A stretch of 43,557 nucleotides of DNA from Granulicella sp. S190 (lineage in GTDB: Bacteria; Acidobacteriota; Terriglobia; Terriglobales; Acidobacteriaceae): contig NZ_LMUD01000016.1 in the NCBI RefSeq assembly GCF_009766095.1, positions 111,197 through 154,753 of the forward strand, in the 5' to 3' direction. A model generated the notes under the pieces. That model saw nothing but the letters and a program-made list of their open reading frames with translations, had not been told where the DNA came from and searched no databases. How positions within the stretch are numbered: the stretch's first letter is position 1; each line of letters begins with the position of its first letter. Shown here in pieces: positions 42,870 through 43,557 of this stretch. Both the position numbers and the translations under genes were made by a program.

Positions 42870-43557
42870 ATGCCTAAGATCTCGAAGATTCTATTGCTCG
42901 CCGTGTCGGTTGCTCTAGTCGTTACTGTTTTTCTGGGCGTGAACTCGAACCCCGTGAGTGCTGCCAGCGAGCCTCAGGATGGCGCTTACCGCCAGATCAA
43001 CGTCTACAGCGAAGTACTAAGGCACATCCAGACGGACTACGTCGAAGAGCCGAATATCAACGCCGTCACCAACGGCGCTCTGCGTGGGCTGCTCGAGTCC
43101 CTCGACGCTGACTCCAGCTATCTGACTCCTGAGGACTACAAGGCTTTCAAGGCAGACAAAGGCGGCAAGGCGCAGGTGGGGATCAATGTTTCAAAGCGGT
43201 TTGGCTACGCCACCGTGGTCTCTGTAGTGCCGGGCAGTCCGGCTGATAAGGCAAACCTAGCGGATGGGGACATCATCGAGGCCATCGGGCCGCAGGATAC
43301 GCGCGATATCTCGCTGGCAATGATCCAGTTGTTGCTCGAAGGACAGTCCGGAAGCGAACTGACGGTCTCCGTAGTGCGGCCGCGGAAGGCTGCGCCGGAC
43401 AAGATTGTGATGACTCGTGTTTCGACTGCCCCTGCTCCGGTTGCAGAGACGATGTACGAGAACTCGTCGATCCTTTATCTGAAGCCTGGGGTACTCGATC
43501 ACGATCATGTGCAGCAGATTGAAGCCAAACTGAAGGCGATGCCGAAGGCTGGGAACA
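42870..43557 (+). CDS. S41 C-terminal processing peptidase, N-terminal part (truncated by window)
   Basis: The frame starts at ATG 42870 and runs off the right edge. The first ~25 residues are a signal/anchor (MPKISKILLLAVSVALVVTVFLGV). Then comes YSEVLRHIQTDYVEEPNINAVTNGALRGLLESLDADSSYLTPEDYKAF, the N-terminal helical domain of CtpA-type proteases, and a PDZ domain (VGINVSKRFGYATVVSVVPGSPADKANLADGDIIEAIG, MIQLLLEGQSGSELTVSVVRP). These enzymes trim or degrade periplasmic proteins. The catalytic Ser/Lys are beyond the window. Confidence 0.88.
   Translation, partial: MPKISKILLLAVSVALVVTVFLGVNSNPVSAASEPQDGAYRQINVYSEVLRHIQTDYVEEPNINAVTNGALRGLLESLDADSSYLTPEDYKAFKADKGGKAQVGINVSKRFGYATVVSVVPGSPADKANLADGDIIEAIGPQDTRDISLAMIQLLLEGQSGSELTVSVVRPRKAAPDKIVMTRVSTAPAPVAETMYENSSILYLKPGVLDHDHVQQIEAKLKAMPKAGN

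Overview
This window is a moderately GC-rich, gene-dense bacterial chromosome segment. Its gene content and protein sequences look like an Acidobacteriota genome of the Terriglobia/Acidobacteriaceae type (Granulicella, Edaphobacter or Terriglobus relatives). That assignment is an inference from remembered family resemblance (menaquinone-type MqnC relatives, tandem ThyX-like protein, very long RNase E/G, abundant periplasmic and outer-membrane proteins), not from a search. No plasmid, phage, IS element, CRISPR array or rRNA operon is visible. The cell is diderm: there are an outer-membrane beta-barrel, KdsB for LPS Kdo, and periplasmic sensors.

Layout. 1-1923: the start of era (minus strand, cut by the window edge), a secreted esterase and a cytochrome P460-like protein. 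2073-11918: the cell-elongation cluster mreC - rhodanese - mreD - mrdA (PBP2) - rodA, followed after a 615-bp gap by an RNase E/G gene whose S1 domain is split by about 770 disordered residues. 12184-18691: an outer-membrane protein, a small membrane protein with a cellulose-synthase-like glycosyltransferase, a MqnC-like protein that has lost all three radical-SAM cluster cysteines, a coiled-coil membrane protein, a VKOR and a Tat-exported phosphoesterase. 18998-26835: a zinc-ribbon membrane protein, an orphan DNA methyltransferase, a PP2C phosphatase, hydroxyacyl-CoA dehydrogenase and MaoC genes, a small conserved protein, a YycJ-like hydrolase with an insertion, a zinc-finger membrane protein, a rhomboid protease, a GAF protein and an XRE regulator. 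27043-32648: a methyltransferase and GNAT pair, fabG, a DUF2071 protein and a tandem ThyX-like protein. 32731-36758: an RcnB-like protein, recA, an ECF sigma / anti-sigma / Spy-like trio, and coaD. 36815-43557: an aminotransferase, the sugar-nucleotide set manC - phosphohexomutase - HAD phosphatase, kdsB, a tRNA with CAT anticodon, and the start of an S41 protease.

How the genes fit together. mreC, mreD, mrdA and rodA form the core of the lateral-wall elongasome, and the RNase gene follows as rng follows mre genes in other bacteria; mreB is missing from the head of the cluster. manC with the phosphohexomutase supplies GDP-mannose, and kdsB supplies CMP-Kdo, for envelope polysaccharides. The ECF sigma, its zinc-finger partner and the Spy/CpxP-like protein look like a self-contained envelope-stress or metal-stress module.

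The most unusual items are the cysteine-less MqnC paralogue (15504-16457), the enormous insertion in the RNase E/G S1 domain (8172-11918) and the two-domain ThyX-like protein whose catalytic signature appears to be shared between its halves (31038-32648). All functional claims are from sequence reading alone.
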